Shown piece by piece: positions 12,267 through 24,850 of a DNA stretch of 64,000 bases (position 1 is the stretch's first letter; each line of letters starts with the position of its first letter). The translations under genes were made by a program, and so were the position numbers. The notes below the pieces were generated by a model, which worked only from the letters and a program-made list of their open reading frames with translations, had not been told where the DNA came from and made no database searches. The DNA comes from Capitulum mitella (lineage: Eukaryota; Arthropoda; Thecostraca; Pollicipedomorpha; Pollicipedidae), in NCBI GenBank assembly GCA_030062745.1, contig CP099840.1, positions 7,932,138 through 7,996,137 on the forward strand, written 5' to 3'.

Positions 12267-12315
<49 letters not shown>
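12267..12315. repeat. (TA)n microsatellite, 49 bp
   Basis: An uninterrupted TA run, just upstream of element 2 copy A. The tyrosine/isoleucine-alternating frames here are trivial. Confidence 0.97.
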
Positions 12316-12317
<2 letters not shown>

Positions 12318-12536
12318 AACTACATAAAACAGCCTAATAAAAAATGAAATAACTTTAGTTTCGGTACGTTAAATGCATGAGCTGGCTGCTAGCTGCAACC
12401 AAAACATTTCATTTCTCTTATAAAATCCCATCAGAGGTTTATTGTCAATGAAACGCCTGCTCGCCGTCTTTTGACCGGGTTACAATGCCATCTCGACCCT
12501 CCGCGCCGCGCGAGTCGTTGGCCGTCGTCTCGAACA

Positions 12537-12790
12537 CCGGCGTGTCCTGTTTTCATCTGTCGCCTCCATACCGATGCGGCGATGAGATGCCGGGCGCTCA
12601 GCTGTCCCACCGGTCCCGGCCGCCAGGTATCGGCCGCATCTCGGCCGCGCATGAATGCCTATCAAACGGCGCAGCTGATTGGCTGCGAGCGGCGGCCGCG
12701 TGACACCGGCGCCGAGATTGGGTGACCTGATCGTAAACAATCGGGCCGCTCCGACCACCCGGTGACGCGGCTCGTGTTTATTCAATGTCT
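12537..12790. promoter_or_regulatory. Duplicated non-coding element 2, copy A (candidate enhancer)
   Basis: Aligns with 42930-43200 at an offset of 30,403-30,419. Shared blocks in order are CGTGT, CATCTG, CATACCGATGCG then CGAT (about 12568-12583), TGTCCCAC, GTATCGG, GCATCTC, ATGCCTATCAAACG (12655-12668), GATTGGG (12716), GTAAACA (12733) and CGTGTTT (12773). The spacers between blocks are diverged. Island DNA rich in CpG continues to about 13020, including CTATAAATTTCCAGG. No conserved reading frame; I infer a cis-regulatory element. Confidence 0.65.
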
Positions 12791-12988
12791 ATTCAATATT
12801 TCAGGTGCGGGCCGATCCCCGGGGCCGGGGTGGCGGCGGAGACGGCCCAGCCGGCTCCAGCATCCCGCGCTCTGGCGTCCTCGGGGTGCCGCCGCCGCCG
12901 CCGCCGCCTGGATGCGCTCAATCAGCCGAGACGTCCAGCTCTATAAATTTCCAGGTGAAATCGGTAAGGACCGCCCCGGGATGGCCTC

Positions 12989-13002
12989 GACCAGGCCTGG
13001 TC
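12989..13002. repeat. 14-bp perfect palindrome
   Basis: GACCAGGCCTGGTC, just beyond element 2 copy A and followed by ATAAAGAGATAAATTG. It may be a dimeric factor site or chance. Confidence 0.6.
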
Positions 13003-16000
13003 ATAAAGAGATAAATTGAGACCAGATATCGAGAGTTTCGGGCGTAGGGGGAGGGCGAGTGGCAGTGGTTCGAAAATCCCCAGCCCTCCGTCTGTGAATA
13101 ATTGGTCTGGCTTGGTTTCGGTCCAAATAGCGGTCCCGAGGCAATGCTCTAACCATGCTCGTTGTCGGCGAGAGGCGTTTAGAGTGGGTCTTAATGCCGC
13201 AAATTCGCAGGCGAACGCTCCAACCGGCCAAGGGTGGTAGGTGAGGCAACGCTTAGAATCTGGTACTTACGTTTTCGATTTCAAGATACTCAGGTTTTCG
13301 CTTTAAAACAGTATGGAATCATGTATGAATTTCAATGGGGTTAAACTCTGAGGTACTGAGACTGATCTTTCAGTAGATGATTTTAGCGCCTACAGGGGCC
13401 GTGTCATAAAGTATATCGCAAAATTATAATCGCTTTTATCTGCAGTGTTTTCACACCTGTCTTATTTTCATGTTTATTGCCTTCTTTCGTTTGTCTCTTT
13501 TAACGGAAATCTTTAAACTGTGTGACTTCGACTTTCAGTGCAGGAAGCTCCGTTGGCGATAATGTGAATAAACATAAACAGAAATGAACATAAATGCCTT
13601 TATACAACAAAGAATGCAAGAAACTGCTTTAAATCTATTCTCATTCTCCCGTTGCGTCTCCCCTGTTAGTCGAGCGCTCAGTAGTCACGGGCAGCGCCCA
13701 GTGAAAACGGGCAAGTGTGTTCAGTTATGCAACGCTTTGCAGCAATACTAGCCTGCGCCCAGATCGCTTCCAAAATCGTCGCTATTTTTACCCCTTTGTT
13801 GCGAAAGGGAGGCCAAAGAGCGAGTTAGCCGGAAGAGGGGTGTACCGTACTTTGACCCCGCTGTCCGTCGAACACGAAGAGTCGCTCTCTTCCCTCGCCG
13901 GAACCGCACGATATCACGACATACAGAGGTCGGCGAGAGGCCGACTGGCCGGCGGCGGGGGGCCGGAGACGAGGCCGGCAAAACAGCGCCCATCTGCATA
14001 CGTGGGATGGATCGGAGCGACGCGTTCCCAGACGCGGGATGGATCGGAGCGGCGCGTTCCCGGCTGCGGGAGTCTCGGTCGACTCCGGGGCGCGCCGCCG
14101 CAGATCGGTGGAGACAGATGGAGCGGACCCGGTGTCGGGTGCCGCCCCAGCCGGCTGACCCGGCACCCCAACCGGCTGACTGGCTGCGGCTCAGCGCAGC
14201 GACGACAGGGCGTGTCTCCAGGCGCCGAGTCGAGGAGCGCGCTCGGTGGGGTCAGGATGCCCGTGGTGCCGCTGGACGTGGCTCTAATGCCTAAGGAACC
14301 TCTAAAACGGGTTTCTGGTTTCTGGTTTCTCCCTCATCCATGAACTCCACAGTCTTTCAGGTTCCTCTCGCCATCGTCGAATTAATTTGCATTTTATGAC
14401 CCATTTCCTTCAACGCCTGCGGTTGTGAAAAAATTTAACGTTTCTGGAATGAAAAGTCTTTCATCATTTTGCATCGGCTTCCAAATGTCCAACTCGGCGC
14501 ACTATCGGTAAATTTTGTTCGTCATAGTGCAATGTGTTTTCGCCACAGCAATGCCAAGGGTACCCAACGGAAAGAAAAAAATAAGATATTTAATGTTGAT
14601 GTCATAGGCAAAGCACACATTTCTCAGACATTTGGCGTGGCCAGACAAATGGTTATTTGGTTAAAAGTGCCTTCTTAAAGATGTTCTTGCCAGGGGTAAA
14701 AATACGTCAGCTGCTACCTCAGCGGTTGTTCGCCATTTGCCAGATTTCGCCAGAATTCGCCAGATTTCGATCAGTCCTGAAACAAATTTCACGTGATTGG
14801 CAGGGTGATATACAGACTATCGTCTCAACATTGCCGTTGGCTGCCAAGGCACGTGTGACAGGCCGACTGCGTCCCTCGAGGTGCCATATTGCCAGTGTTT
14901 CCTCCGATCCGACGCTGTGGTGACATTATCGCTTATCGCCAGGCTCGCGGCCGGTCCTTGTTTTCGCCGTTCGTTTGATTCTGCCGGTCTCGGGTCTCGG
15001 CACCAGTCGGCCGGACTGATAAAGGCCAGTTATCTCGCCGACACCCCGCCTGGATGAGCGCCAGGAAAGCGCCAAAGGCTGCCAGTCCGGTGAAACTCTA
15101 TACGTTCCGGCATGTAGCGCCACGGTACTGTCCGCTACGTGGTTACCGGGTACCCACCCGTGGAGGTCATTTTTCACCGCATGGATTGGGAGTTATCTAC
15201 CGGCGATAGAAAAAAATAGCTCGGCATACAAACGAGGCACAATCTCCTTTCCGGCAGGGTTTCGGTCCGCAGCCTCCCATGTGACCGCAGCCACGACAGG
15301 CTGACAGTTGAGGCAAGGAACCGAAACGGAAAGGCAAGCGCTCGAGGAAACTTTAACGTTGAATTTCAATTCTGCCGTTTTCATGTTTCCTTGGCTTTCT
15401 GAATGTCGGGGTGACAACAGGAAATGGATTGTGCTGAGGCTGACAGAGGGGTCAACAGCTGCCATAGTCGCAACTCAGCAGGCACCCGTTTATCATATTT
15501 AGGAGCGAGGTTTTTCCATTCTGCGGGACGTAGCCACTGCAAACAGGGAGGTGCGTGAAGCCTTTCAGTGTAGCTGTCACCGTCTCTCAAACACCGTCCT
15601 AGATAACAGACGAACCGCGGTCACTATCTTTCCCCGGGCATTCAGCAATGCCAACATCACATTATCTCAGTGTTTGAGTAGGAAATGCGTGTACTCCGTA
15701 CACATTCGGCCGACTAAAAATGCGACTAAATATTGACTTATCGGCGGCGTATCTACCCATCGTGCCACCTCCCAGTCAGAAGGGTTTGAAAAGGTCAGAA
15801 ATGTTTGCACTCGCCGACGAAAACAGGCCCTCTGTCGTCGCTGCGGGAGGGAAAGTGGCCTCGACCACAATGGACCGCACGACACCCACAGCCAATTCGT
15901 TCCATATCAGACAAAACAGAGATTCCAGACTGTCACAATACGGCCACACACGTCCACGCGCTGCTAACTGCCATTTATCACCCGCTCTTATCCCAAAGTC

Positions 16001-16090
16001 ATGCACTCAGTGAGTGAATTTATAAGCCGTTTCTGCGTTTAGCATGGTCAGGTTGGGATGGTGGCAGTGGGTTAAGTCACGGCCATCTCT
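13003..16090. other. Non-coding DNA with CpG islands
   Basis: CpG-rich patches at 13800-14280 and 14860-15180. Short internal duplications include GTTTCTG x3 near 14310 and TTCGCCAGA-type repeats at 14728-14768. CCATTTATCAC, a word found in both copies of element 1, recurs at about 15971-15981. No supported gene. Confidence 0.4.
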
Positions 16091-16123
16091 TTTCTTCAGT
16101 TAACGTTAGCTCTATCAAAGCGC

Positions 16124-16477
16124 ATGGGAAGCATCCACTTGGTGTCAGTGCCGGTGCTCTGTTCAGCTGTGCAGGCGTACGCGGTGATGGAAAACAGGAG
16201 CGTCTGCCGTCCATGCCGACGCACGCTGCCAGCTGGGGCATCTCCATGCCGGTGCTTCTCGTCGGAGGCTGCGGGAAGCTCGCCACGTCTAGCAGCGCCA
16301 CGGTGGTCCGCCGGTCTGAGTGTGCAGGGAAGCAGTGATTGCCAATGTGGACAGCGCGGCGGCCCCGGAACGGACTGCAATGCCGTTCATTCTTGTGATG
16401 CACCTGCATTCGACCCATGCACGGTGTGCAAGAAAAGATCGATGCTTGTTAATTTTCATGCAGCAATGCTCTGCTGA
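16124..16477 (+). CDS. Doubtful small cysteine-rich ORF
   Basis: An uninterrupted 117-codon frame from ATG to TGA. The first ~20 residues (MGSIHLVSVPVLCSAVQAYA) resemble a signal peptide. About 11 cysteines follow, several as C-x2-C or C-x-C pairs, which would fit a small secreted protein. Against this, an equally long frame lies antisense, the ATG context is poor (C at -3), no poly(A) signal follows closely, and I recognise no family. It is most likely a chance frame in GC-rich DNA. Confidence 0.12.
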   Translation: MGSIHLVSVPVLCSAVQAYAVMENRSVCRPCRRTLPAGASPCRCFSSEAAGSSPRLAAPRWSAGLSVQGSSDCQCGQRGGPGTDCNAVHSCDAPAFDPCTVCKKRSMLVNFHAAMLC

Positions 16478-19473
16478 ATTCGCAGCGCCATTAACGAGTG
16501 ATCAAGTCCATTTCCAGACCGCCTCCCGGGCGTTTCAATCAGCTTCAGCCAAGTGGGTTCTCGCCGATGCATGAACTACATTTGTTCCGTGGTCACGGAC
16601 TCGCGGTTGAAATTCATCTTGGCGATATTTTATACGGCCGTGAGTTCCGCTTTATACCATCAACCGCGGCAAACGACGCTTCCATTTCAGGGTCCGCCGA
16701 ACGTGAGAGCGATGCACAAACCGTTGGCAAATTTCATGCGCCATTATCACCTCGCAACGGGCGTTTCATGAGCCTAGAATTAATCAGGGATTGCTGGCCT
16801 AGCCGATATGTGCACAGCCTTTGCTAATTGTTAAGTTTCCAATTCGTAGCATGAGCTATCGATTCTGTTTGAGGGCAGAGCAGGACTGAATTGCTCCATG
16901 CACTGTCCGGTTTTTGAAGGAATTGAAAATGATTGCATGCACTGAGCAGTTCATGTAATAATTACCAGAATGTGCGCCTGACAAATGACATGGACTGTCA
17001 AGCGCATTAATTGTTCAAATTGCCAGGTCTAGCTGCATTACTTATATCACGAGCTGACACCAGCGCAAACGAAAGGGTGAAGCGATCCTCAGAAAGTCCC
17101 CGCGTTAATTACAAGGCACGTTGTTTTTTTAGTTCCCGCGACGCAGGAGCCCCACCTTGGTCATTACGGCCGTATTTTCTCCGATTGTAAATCAGACGGG
17201 CGCCGAATGTCGGGACCACTGCGGTCACCATTTGGGCTGATTGAATTAAACATGGCGGTCGGCCGGCGCCGGCCGGCCACCGCCGCCGGCCGGGCCCAGA
17301 CGGCCTGCAGTGGTGACATCACACGGCACACCGACCGCCTACTGTCCAGCAACGCATCGGAAGGTGTGCAGCCAGCGTTTGATGACGGCCAGGGAGTCAG
17401 GGAGTTTCAGACGCTGTCTGTTTTAAAGGCAGATATCGAGTAAGAAAATGCTGTCTCCAGTTTCACAGCGTTACGACTTTTCTTTCCACAGTCCAGAAAA
17501 CCCGTCTCTATTATCGCGGCAAGCGTCATCTTCCTTATCCACCAGGGCCAAATGCCGCGCTGGTTTGGATAAGTGAAACGCACCTTTGACCACCCACGTA
17601 GGACCCCAGGTGTCATGCGTGCTTTTAGCTTCCCACCAAGATCCAGCGTCATTAAAAAAATTCCTCCGTCAAACTTACCGCAGTGACTGAAATCATTACT
17701 GAATAGATTTCCCGCCCTTTGAAAGTCCTCTGTAATCCAGGGTTGTCCCTCCTATCTACCCAAGCCATTCACCGGCTGTATGTTATTAGCCGCGCCGATC
17801 AGGCGCCACGCACTAATCACCGTGCACCCCTGATAAGGGAGGTGATAAGGGTGAATTTGCGACTCGCCAACCCCGCCTGAGTGATCGCTGAGGACTCAGG
17901 CCAGCCAAACAGGATTAACAACGGACGTAAATCACAAATCACGAAACGGCTTCAAAAACTTCCGCCTTGGCACCCAACCCCACGTTAAGTTTCATTTTAC
18001 TGATTGATTTGTGTCTTCGAGTGAAAGACAGTGACCACCGACTTAAATGTTTCACTAAAGTCCTTTGACCCTAAGTTTTCCGACTTCAGTTCGCAACATT
18101 GCAAAGGACATGGCATCCTCTTCCTAGTCGCGTTTGAGTGTAACTGTTTCGTTTCAGTGTGATCTGCACGAAGTGAACGTCATTGCGGCCCGTCCAGGTC
18201 AGCCTCCGACGTCTGCAGGACTCCCGCGCCTCGGCAGGAGCAACCGTGGGAGACCAGGTGACATCAGGACGCCCTGGCGTCAGCGTTTCCTGGGGAGCAG
18301 TGCCGGTGACGGAGCAGGTGACGTCAACGTCTCCCGGGCACGGGCTCCCCAGACGGCGGCGTCCCCCGGCGGCGGCGGCGCAGGCGGCGCAGGCGGCCGA
18401 GGCGGCGCAGTCGGTGCGTGTCGCGGCGCCGTAACGCGCCGCCAATAACAGCCGGCGATGGCGGGCATTCTCCAATTCCGTTTTTATATCTATAATTGGC
18501 CGTCTAATGGCAGTGGGACGTCCGAGGGAGCGGTGGCGGCGCCACTGGCGCCGGGCGGGCAGCGGGCCGGCGGCGCTCAGACGGCGCCAGGCGGTAACTG
18601 TGCACCTCGCCCCGCGCATCGCCCCGCGTCAGACGAGCGCCTCTGATCGACCTCGGACGGGACCGACAGAGTGACAACGACGGCGGGGAATGGCGAGAAC
18701 CGCGATGCCACAAAACCGGAAAACGCCAGACGCCTACAATCTATGGCGTCCATCCTCCTGGATTAAACGATGGCATAAGAAGATGAAGAAAAACTGTTTT
18801 GGTTGAGAATCCTATTCATCACACAACGGGACGCATTACCACCTTTTATGAGACATTCCAATACTCATTGCAGTGATGCAAAAGGTCCAATAAACCAGTA
18901 CGACAAATGGACGCTTTTCAAGCAAACGAAACCAATAAATGGTCATTGGCAAAGAGGGCTGTCCTATAACCATAGTCAGGTTATCTGTATTACTTAAGCC
19001 GCGCACATTGTGCCAGATCACTTTCGACGGGCACCCTCCCCGTCCCGGGACATCAGGCGCGCGCCGCCCGGCCGAGGCGCCGGACCACGGTGCGTGCGAC
19101 CCGGACCGACAGAGTACCGTTTCCGGGGCCAGTGCGGCGTGCAGGGACGGCTGTCGACGGCACGGAGGCGGCCGGCGCGGCGGAGCGTCCGTCCCCGCTG
19201 CAACGACACGGACCCGAATTACACGCGGCCTAATAGCGGATCCGCCTCTCATTATGCCGCCGGAGGGCATCGTTTTTTAACGGCCGCCGGCCAGGTGGGA
19301 GCGAGTCGGCCGGTGAAGGGAGGAGGGGAGAGGAGTCCCAGCAATCGACCCGGTGTGAGCAGACGGCACTGGGGGCGCCCGGGACTGTCCTCAGTAGCTG
19401 ACGCCTTCTGCTAGCCAGGCGATCATCAGACGTTTCCTCTCCTGTCACAGAAACGGTGTGATAGGTGGTGGGG
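16478..19473. other. Non-coding DNA with candidate regulatory islands
   Basis: CpG-rich islands at 17160-17360, 17760-17890, 18180-18660 and 19020-19400 are interspersed with AT words such as GATTGAATTAAACATGG, TTATTAGCC, CACTAATCACC, TTTTTATATCTATAATTGG and GGCCTAATAGC. Mixed islands of this kind are typical of regulatory DNA around developmental genes, but no coding exon is seen. A weak resemblance of 19227-19254 to 48888-48908 is noted in the findings. Confidence 0.35.
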
Positions 19474-19605
19474 CAGCCTCAGAGCAGGACGCCCTCAGTT
19501 CGGGCAGCAGCCTCAGAGCAGGACGTCCTCAGTTCGGGCAGCAGCCTCGGAGCAGGACGTTGTCAGTTCGGGTGGCAGCCTCAGGGCAGGCTCAGCTCTC
19601 GAGAC
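19474..19605. repeat. 34-bp tandem repeat, ~3.3 copies
   Basis: CAGCCTC starts at 19474, 19508, 19542 and 19576, an exact 34-bp period. The unit reads CAGCCTCAGAGCAGGACG followed by (C/T)CCTCAGTTCGGGCAG. Confidence 0.9.
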
Positions 19606-22089
19606 CACCGCCTTCGCCGTCCCGGAAACACGACGATGTAAGCTGCGTCTGTTGTTCGACCAACAAGTCGTGACTCAGTGCGCGCTGCGCTAGACGACGC
19701 TCCGGCTCGGCCGCCTTGATGGAGCACCCCATTCGGCCCTCCGGCTGGGGCCATTCATGACCCTTCGTCGCTGATGACGATTTATCGAACATTCACCAAT
19801 CCAAAAAGAGACCGACCTGCAGTGACCCAGGAGAAAGTAATGGCCATGGCCATGCACATCCAAGCGTTACCCAACATGTTTGTGTCGGACATGCCCTTTA
19901 TCTCTCCCTCCCAAAGGGCCAAAGAGCAACCAAAGTTGTCGACAATTGTGAAACCCGATGTGAGTAAGATATAGATGCAGTTTAACTGACAGCTGTGTCT
20001 GTATACATCTATTGCAAAGTACTGCATTAACCATCTTACTTTTTAGCTATGCTGACGTAAGCGATGCTCGCGAAGAAAGACCATTTGGCGAGGTAATCAA
20101 ACACAACACGGCCACCTACAATTAGGCATTGCTGATGAATGTTTATTCTTCCCATGCAACTATTAAAAAAATGCGCAGAGCAATTAACACCACAAACACA
20201 GAGACTGGCCGTACGGTGTTTGCACACACATTATACGCAGTGCATGAAGAGGCAGAGAAAAGAGTTGTTCAGACTACTAAAATGTGAAAGGCAGCGGCAT
20301 TCAACTGAAGATTTAAATGTCTGCGCACTTTCAGCGTTTTACAACGTTACTCGGCATCGGCAGTTCAAGCCTTGCCACTCGGATGCCTAGCTCTTACTGC
20401 TCAGGGTTTGCGCTAATTGTTTATTGCGATGATAATCTCATATGCCGCCGATTCCACCTTCAACGATTAGGCAGACGCCCAGTTACTTTGATATGCCGAC
20501 TCCGGGTTTAATTACTGGCCGTCCTGGTTGATTGATTTCACCTTTCACGCAGCGATGAAATTCAAACTGCGTCGTTCAATACATGCAAATCTGAACAGAC
20601 TCACGCAGTTCATCACCGCTGTAACCACCTCCGGTGGGTCCCGTGATGATACCTCCCACTGCAAATATTATCATTGCCAAGGAAACACCTAAACACTCGA
20701 GTCTGTTAGTGTAACGCAGGCATTATTTTAAAAAAGAGCTGTTTCACAGGACGGTAGAAACAACTCTGTTTTTGGCGGCTAATTTTGCGGAAGATTCCGA
20801 AGAAAGCAACTCATTGGGCCTCCCTCACATTCAAACTACGTATTTCGAACTGCCGTGGGATACCGCTGAAACCTTTCATATTTTAAATGAGTGATAACGT
20901 TCACTTTAATGAAACTAAAAAGGCTGTTTCCTGTCGAAGTAAGGTTATTGCGTATCGTGTGGATGATAATAGCCTTTTCCTCTAAGAAAATACCCTAAAT
21001 AAGCCCCGGAGCTGAACCTGAATGCTTTGCGCCCCTTGAGAAATAACCGGTCAAATATCTGCCCTTAAACTTGAGGCATAACACCTGTCATGTCTTCGTT
21101 AGAATGTGCCTCAGGATGACATTAACGATCGGAAAATTACAAGAAAAGGCAGACGCCTTGTTTTGAATACATTTTCCGGAAGCGGTGTTTCCTGGCCGAC
21201 ACCGTGCTAGTTACTGTCAGGTGATTGGATTTAATTACGGCGGTCGAGTCGGATGCCCCGGATATGTCCACTGTGGGCGGATCAGCCTGTGGCCCTCACC
21301 CACTCAGACATAAAAGCTGAAGATGAGCGCTGAAATTCAGCGACGAGAGCGGTTTTGGCTTAATCTGCATGGATTTATGGCGTTAGAGCGAAACAGCAAA
21401 CTAGTTAAGTTGCGTGGCGTTGTGTTATGTGAATCTGGATTTGTGTCGTTCTGAGAACATAAGCTGTCATAAGATGAGGAAACCCTACGGTGCGCTTCAT
21501 TGTATGAGACCACCCAAAGTTCAAACGATTAGTTGTCCGGTGGCTCCTGGATTCGACCGAGTCAAGTTCTTGCAGGGTATGTCTTCGCACGCAGAAGTAA
21601 GGCTAATTGTATTGATATTCGCCAGAACTCAAGCGGGAAATATAACACCACGTTTAAGTCGTATCTTGTTGCAAATGTCAGAAAGCAGACATATCTGGTC
21701 CATCTGTCTTTGCGCCATTGCTCCGGACGACGGAGAAATATAGGGTCATAAAATCTTTAGTTACAGAAAAAAAATCTTAGCGGCTGGGAACAAATGGAGC
21801 CATCCTTTACATTACAAAGATCACATGCGTACCGCTCCTATCTCATGAAAGTCATTGTACAAACGCAGTCCCTTCCCCTTTCTTTCACGTGGGTTGTTTC
21901 GGCAGATGCCATCATTCGGACACTCAGATTACAAACTCGCTGTCGGCCCGGTACTTCCAGACTTCCAACAGTTTCCAGCTGTTTCCAGCAGTTTACAACA
22001 GACTGTTTCTCGGACAGCTGAAGACTGCCTGTGCCTGGCGGGAGTGACCCCAGCAGACTCATCAGACAACAGCGGCACGCCCGGCACCT
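19606..22089. other. AT-rich non-coding DNA
   Basis: No gene recognised. A moderately CpG-rich patch with TGATTGGATTTAATTACGGCGG lies near 21220-21245. A short imperfect TTTCCAGC/TTCCAACA duplication lies at 21957-22003. Confidence 0.4.
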
Positions 22090-22300
22090 GATCGTACAGG
22101 AACTGACCGGGACCCCACCAGGGCCACTCCACCGGCCGTACGGGAACTGACCGGGACCCCACCGGGGCCACTCCACCAGCCGTACGGGACCTGACCGGGA
22201 CCCCACCGGAACCACTCCACCGGCCGCACAGGAACTGACCGGAACCACACCAGAGTTACTCCCCGGCCGCACGGGAACTGGCCGGGACCGTACCCTGCCC
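22090..22300. repeat. 44-bp tandem repeat, ~4.5 copies
   Basis: CGTACAGG/CGTACGGG/CGCACAGG landmarks fall at 22093, 22137, 22181, 22225 and 22268, giving periods of 44, 44, 44 and 43. The unit contains GGAACTGACCGGGACCCCACC and CCACTCCACCGGC. Confidence 0.9.
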
Positions 22301-23749
22301 AGCCTGCCCCGGAGACACCAGGAAACGGTTCAGCCGCGGCTGCGGCGACGTTGCAGCCAGCAAAGTCCGGTGAACCCGCGACCCCGCAGGCGGCGCGGCC
22401 GGTGTCATCCTGCGGCGGCGGGCCGCCCCTGGCGCCGTGGACCGGGCGGCGCGTGACACCGTTAACGGGGCCCAGTCAGCCGGCGGCCGGCGCGTCACGA
22501 GCAGCGCCCGCTGATCGGCCGGATGTTACGCCCGGCCGGCGAGAAACGGCACGGCACCCGGCCCGGCCGGCATAAAATTGCCGACAAGTGTTCCGTGGCG
22601 TCGCCGGCGCTGCAGAACGGGCCGTGTCGGCGGCCGTGGGGATGACGGGCGCCCGGATGGGATGCGCTTCGTGCTCAGCCGGCCGCCGCGTGCATGGGAC
22701 ACGCCCACGCCACGCTCGAGATGCATGCACACTGGAACGGTGCGTGCTAATGGGCCACGGATAACGCCGCGAGCAATGGCCATGCAGCGGTGATCCCCGG
22801 AACATGTGGCCGTGTGTGACTCGACGCCGCAACGATAGGAAGTCACGTCGTCGTTATCTGCGTTCTGCAATGGTCGCCAGTGGTAAAATTGGGATGTAAG
22901 GCGACCGATGCGTCCTCAGAGAAGTTGGAGGACAAATGAATGCTAAAACCGTACCCGTCTGCTGATAAACGGGCCTTTGTGCCCAAAGATATATTTAGGA
23001 ATTTAGCAAACGTCATTCTTTTAGTTCTAATCTTCTTTGTGCCATATACGTTGGATAAACGTCGGTAAGACGGAGACTCGGGAATGAAAACTAGAGGGTA
23101 CTGACAAATGGGCTCGCAATGTTCTGAATGCACATACCTTTGACCTAGCGTAGTCTATCTACGTTTTCGTACAGGCACGCATCTTAAATTCAGTAATGAA
23201 ACGCACTGGTTTATATAACGAGTAGTTTGGAGAATGATGGGTGGATGGCTATTTGGGCTAACGAGTCGATCGCTAAAAGCGTTTACAAAGTGCAGAGCTT
23301 TTTAACATTGGAATCGACTAATGTTTCCTTTCACTTTATATTTACGCGATCAGAATCTGTTGACGATACAGGGCAAAGCAATCCTTAAGAGTCCACTACT
23401 CAGTGTTTCCCTGAATAGATGGCCAAATTAAATTCTTGAGAGCTTCATATAACAAGCAAAACAACTGAAATTCGGCAATTGTGCGAGCGATGTACTAAAA
23501 AAAAACAAACTGACAAACAAACTGGGCATGGATGTTCATCCCTACAGCTGAAAATCAGTACTTTCACACGTTTCCAGGATAAGTATGCAGCCGAGGTTTA
23601 GTGAGCTTTCGGATGAAGGCTATGCCTTAGAAATCAAGGTGTGATCACATAATTTCAAAATTTCAGAACTATTTGTATGACATCTTGTGCTCTGATAACT
23701 TCCTTGGAAACCTGCAAAGCTGGTAATATATATTTATACATATGTATAC
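22301..23749. other. CpG island grading into AT-rich DNA
   Basis: 22301-22830 is very GC-rich with dense CpG; 22870-23749 is AT-rich. No splice-bounded frame and no repeat family is recognised. Confidence 0.4.
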
Positions 23750-23805
23750 ATATATATATATATATATATATGCATATATTCAAGGCTACATTTTCATGCT
23801 TTCAA

Positions 23806-23885
<80 letters not shown>
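23750..23885. repeat. Two (TA)n microsatellites
   Basis: TA runs at about 23750-23771 and 23809-23885 (77 bp uninterrupted), separated by 37 bp of unique sequence. The longer run is the longest dinucleotide tract in the window. Confidence 0.96.
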
Positions 23886-23889
<4 letters not shown>

Positions 23890-24561
23890 CTTCCACCACG
23901 TATTTTATACTGACAATTGAAGGTTTGGAAGAGCGTCGAAAACTTAAGCCTTGGCTCATGCAACGTTCGTAGCTAAATTTCAGTGTGGGATATTGCGTTC
24001 TGCTTGTGGGGAAAGTCTTCTGCCTTCAGTGAAATACATGCATCCAATTCAGACCATCCGTTAAGTAAAGACCTCCAGTCAGCCCATGCTCTCAACACGA
24101 AATTTGCCGGCCGCCACTTTACGATTGGGCGCTGGCTTCCAGAGCTTCCGCTGATGCCCGGTGATTAGACACGCATTCAAACTCGACCAACACTGCCGGC
24201 AGCCTGACATTACGCCGCGCCGGCGGCCTAAACGGCGCGCCAAACCGCCGCCGCTGCGCCAGTTAGGCCGCGATCGTAATCGGGGCCACGGCAGGCCGCC
24301 GGCTGGCCTGCCACTGATCCCAGACCGTCGAATCAGCAGGCGGCGCCGCCAGCTCCGGCCGATTCGCCGCCATGTTGAGTCCATCGAGCCGGCCAAGGCC
24401 GACTGGAGGCATCACTGGCAGCGTGCAGAGTCAACTGGTCTGTTCGTTACAGGTAGTGTTCAGTTTGTTTTTTGCCTGTAGTAGTGCGTCACCCGACCTG
24501 AAAATAACAGCCGGGGTATGTAAGAGCTGTGATTAAGCTGGCCACTGCCTTGGATCAAGCA
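23886..24561. other. Non-coding DNA with CpG island 24090-24420
   Basis: The island contains CGATTGGGCGCTGG, GGTGATTAGAC, CGATCGTAATCGGGGC and CGCCATGTTGAG. The mix resembles the other candidate regulatory islands. No gene is supported. Confidence 0.35.
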
Positions 24562-24850
24562 TGGATCCTCCTCCTCCTCCTCCTCATCCATACCATCCTC
24601 TCTCCTTCTCCGCCCTCATCACGCTCTTTCCCTTCCTACTTTTCTTACTCCTGGCCTTCCTTTTCGTCTTTCTAATCCCTCTTGCTCTTCATTTCGCCTT
24701 TCTCGCATTCTTCTACCTTTCACTGTCTTTTTTTCCACCACTCCTTTTCTCTTCTCGTGATATTCGTCTAATTTCACCTCCTATTTCCATCACCCTTTTC
24801 CTTCTTCGCCTCTTCCTAATTCCCTTCCTGTTCCACCTTCTTCTCTGCCG
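24562..24850. other. Long polypyrimidine tract
   Basis: About 290 bp with strong C/T bias on the + strand (CCTCCTCCT, CCTTTTCCTTCTTCGCC and the like). Read on the + strand it gives an artefactual hydrophobic Leu/Phe-rich frame. It could act as an extended polypyrimidine tract for the candidate exon to its right, or adopt triplex (H-DNA) structure. Confidence 0.7.

Noticed and set aside
13054-13078. GGTTCGAAAATCC, resembling a tRNA T-arm
   Set aside because: No acceptor stem, anticodon arm or D-arm can be folded around it.
23677-23972. Tyr/Ile repeat frames
   Set aside because: Translation of (TA)n.
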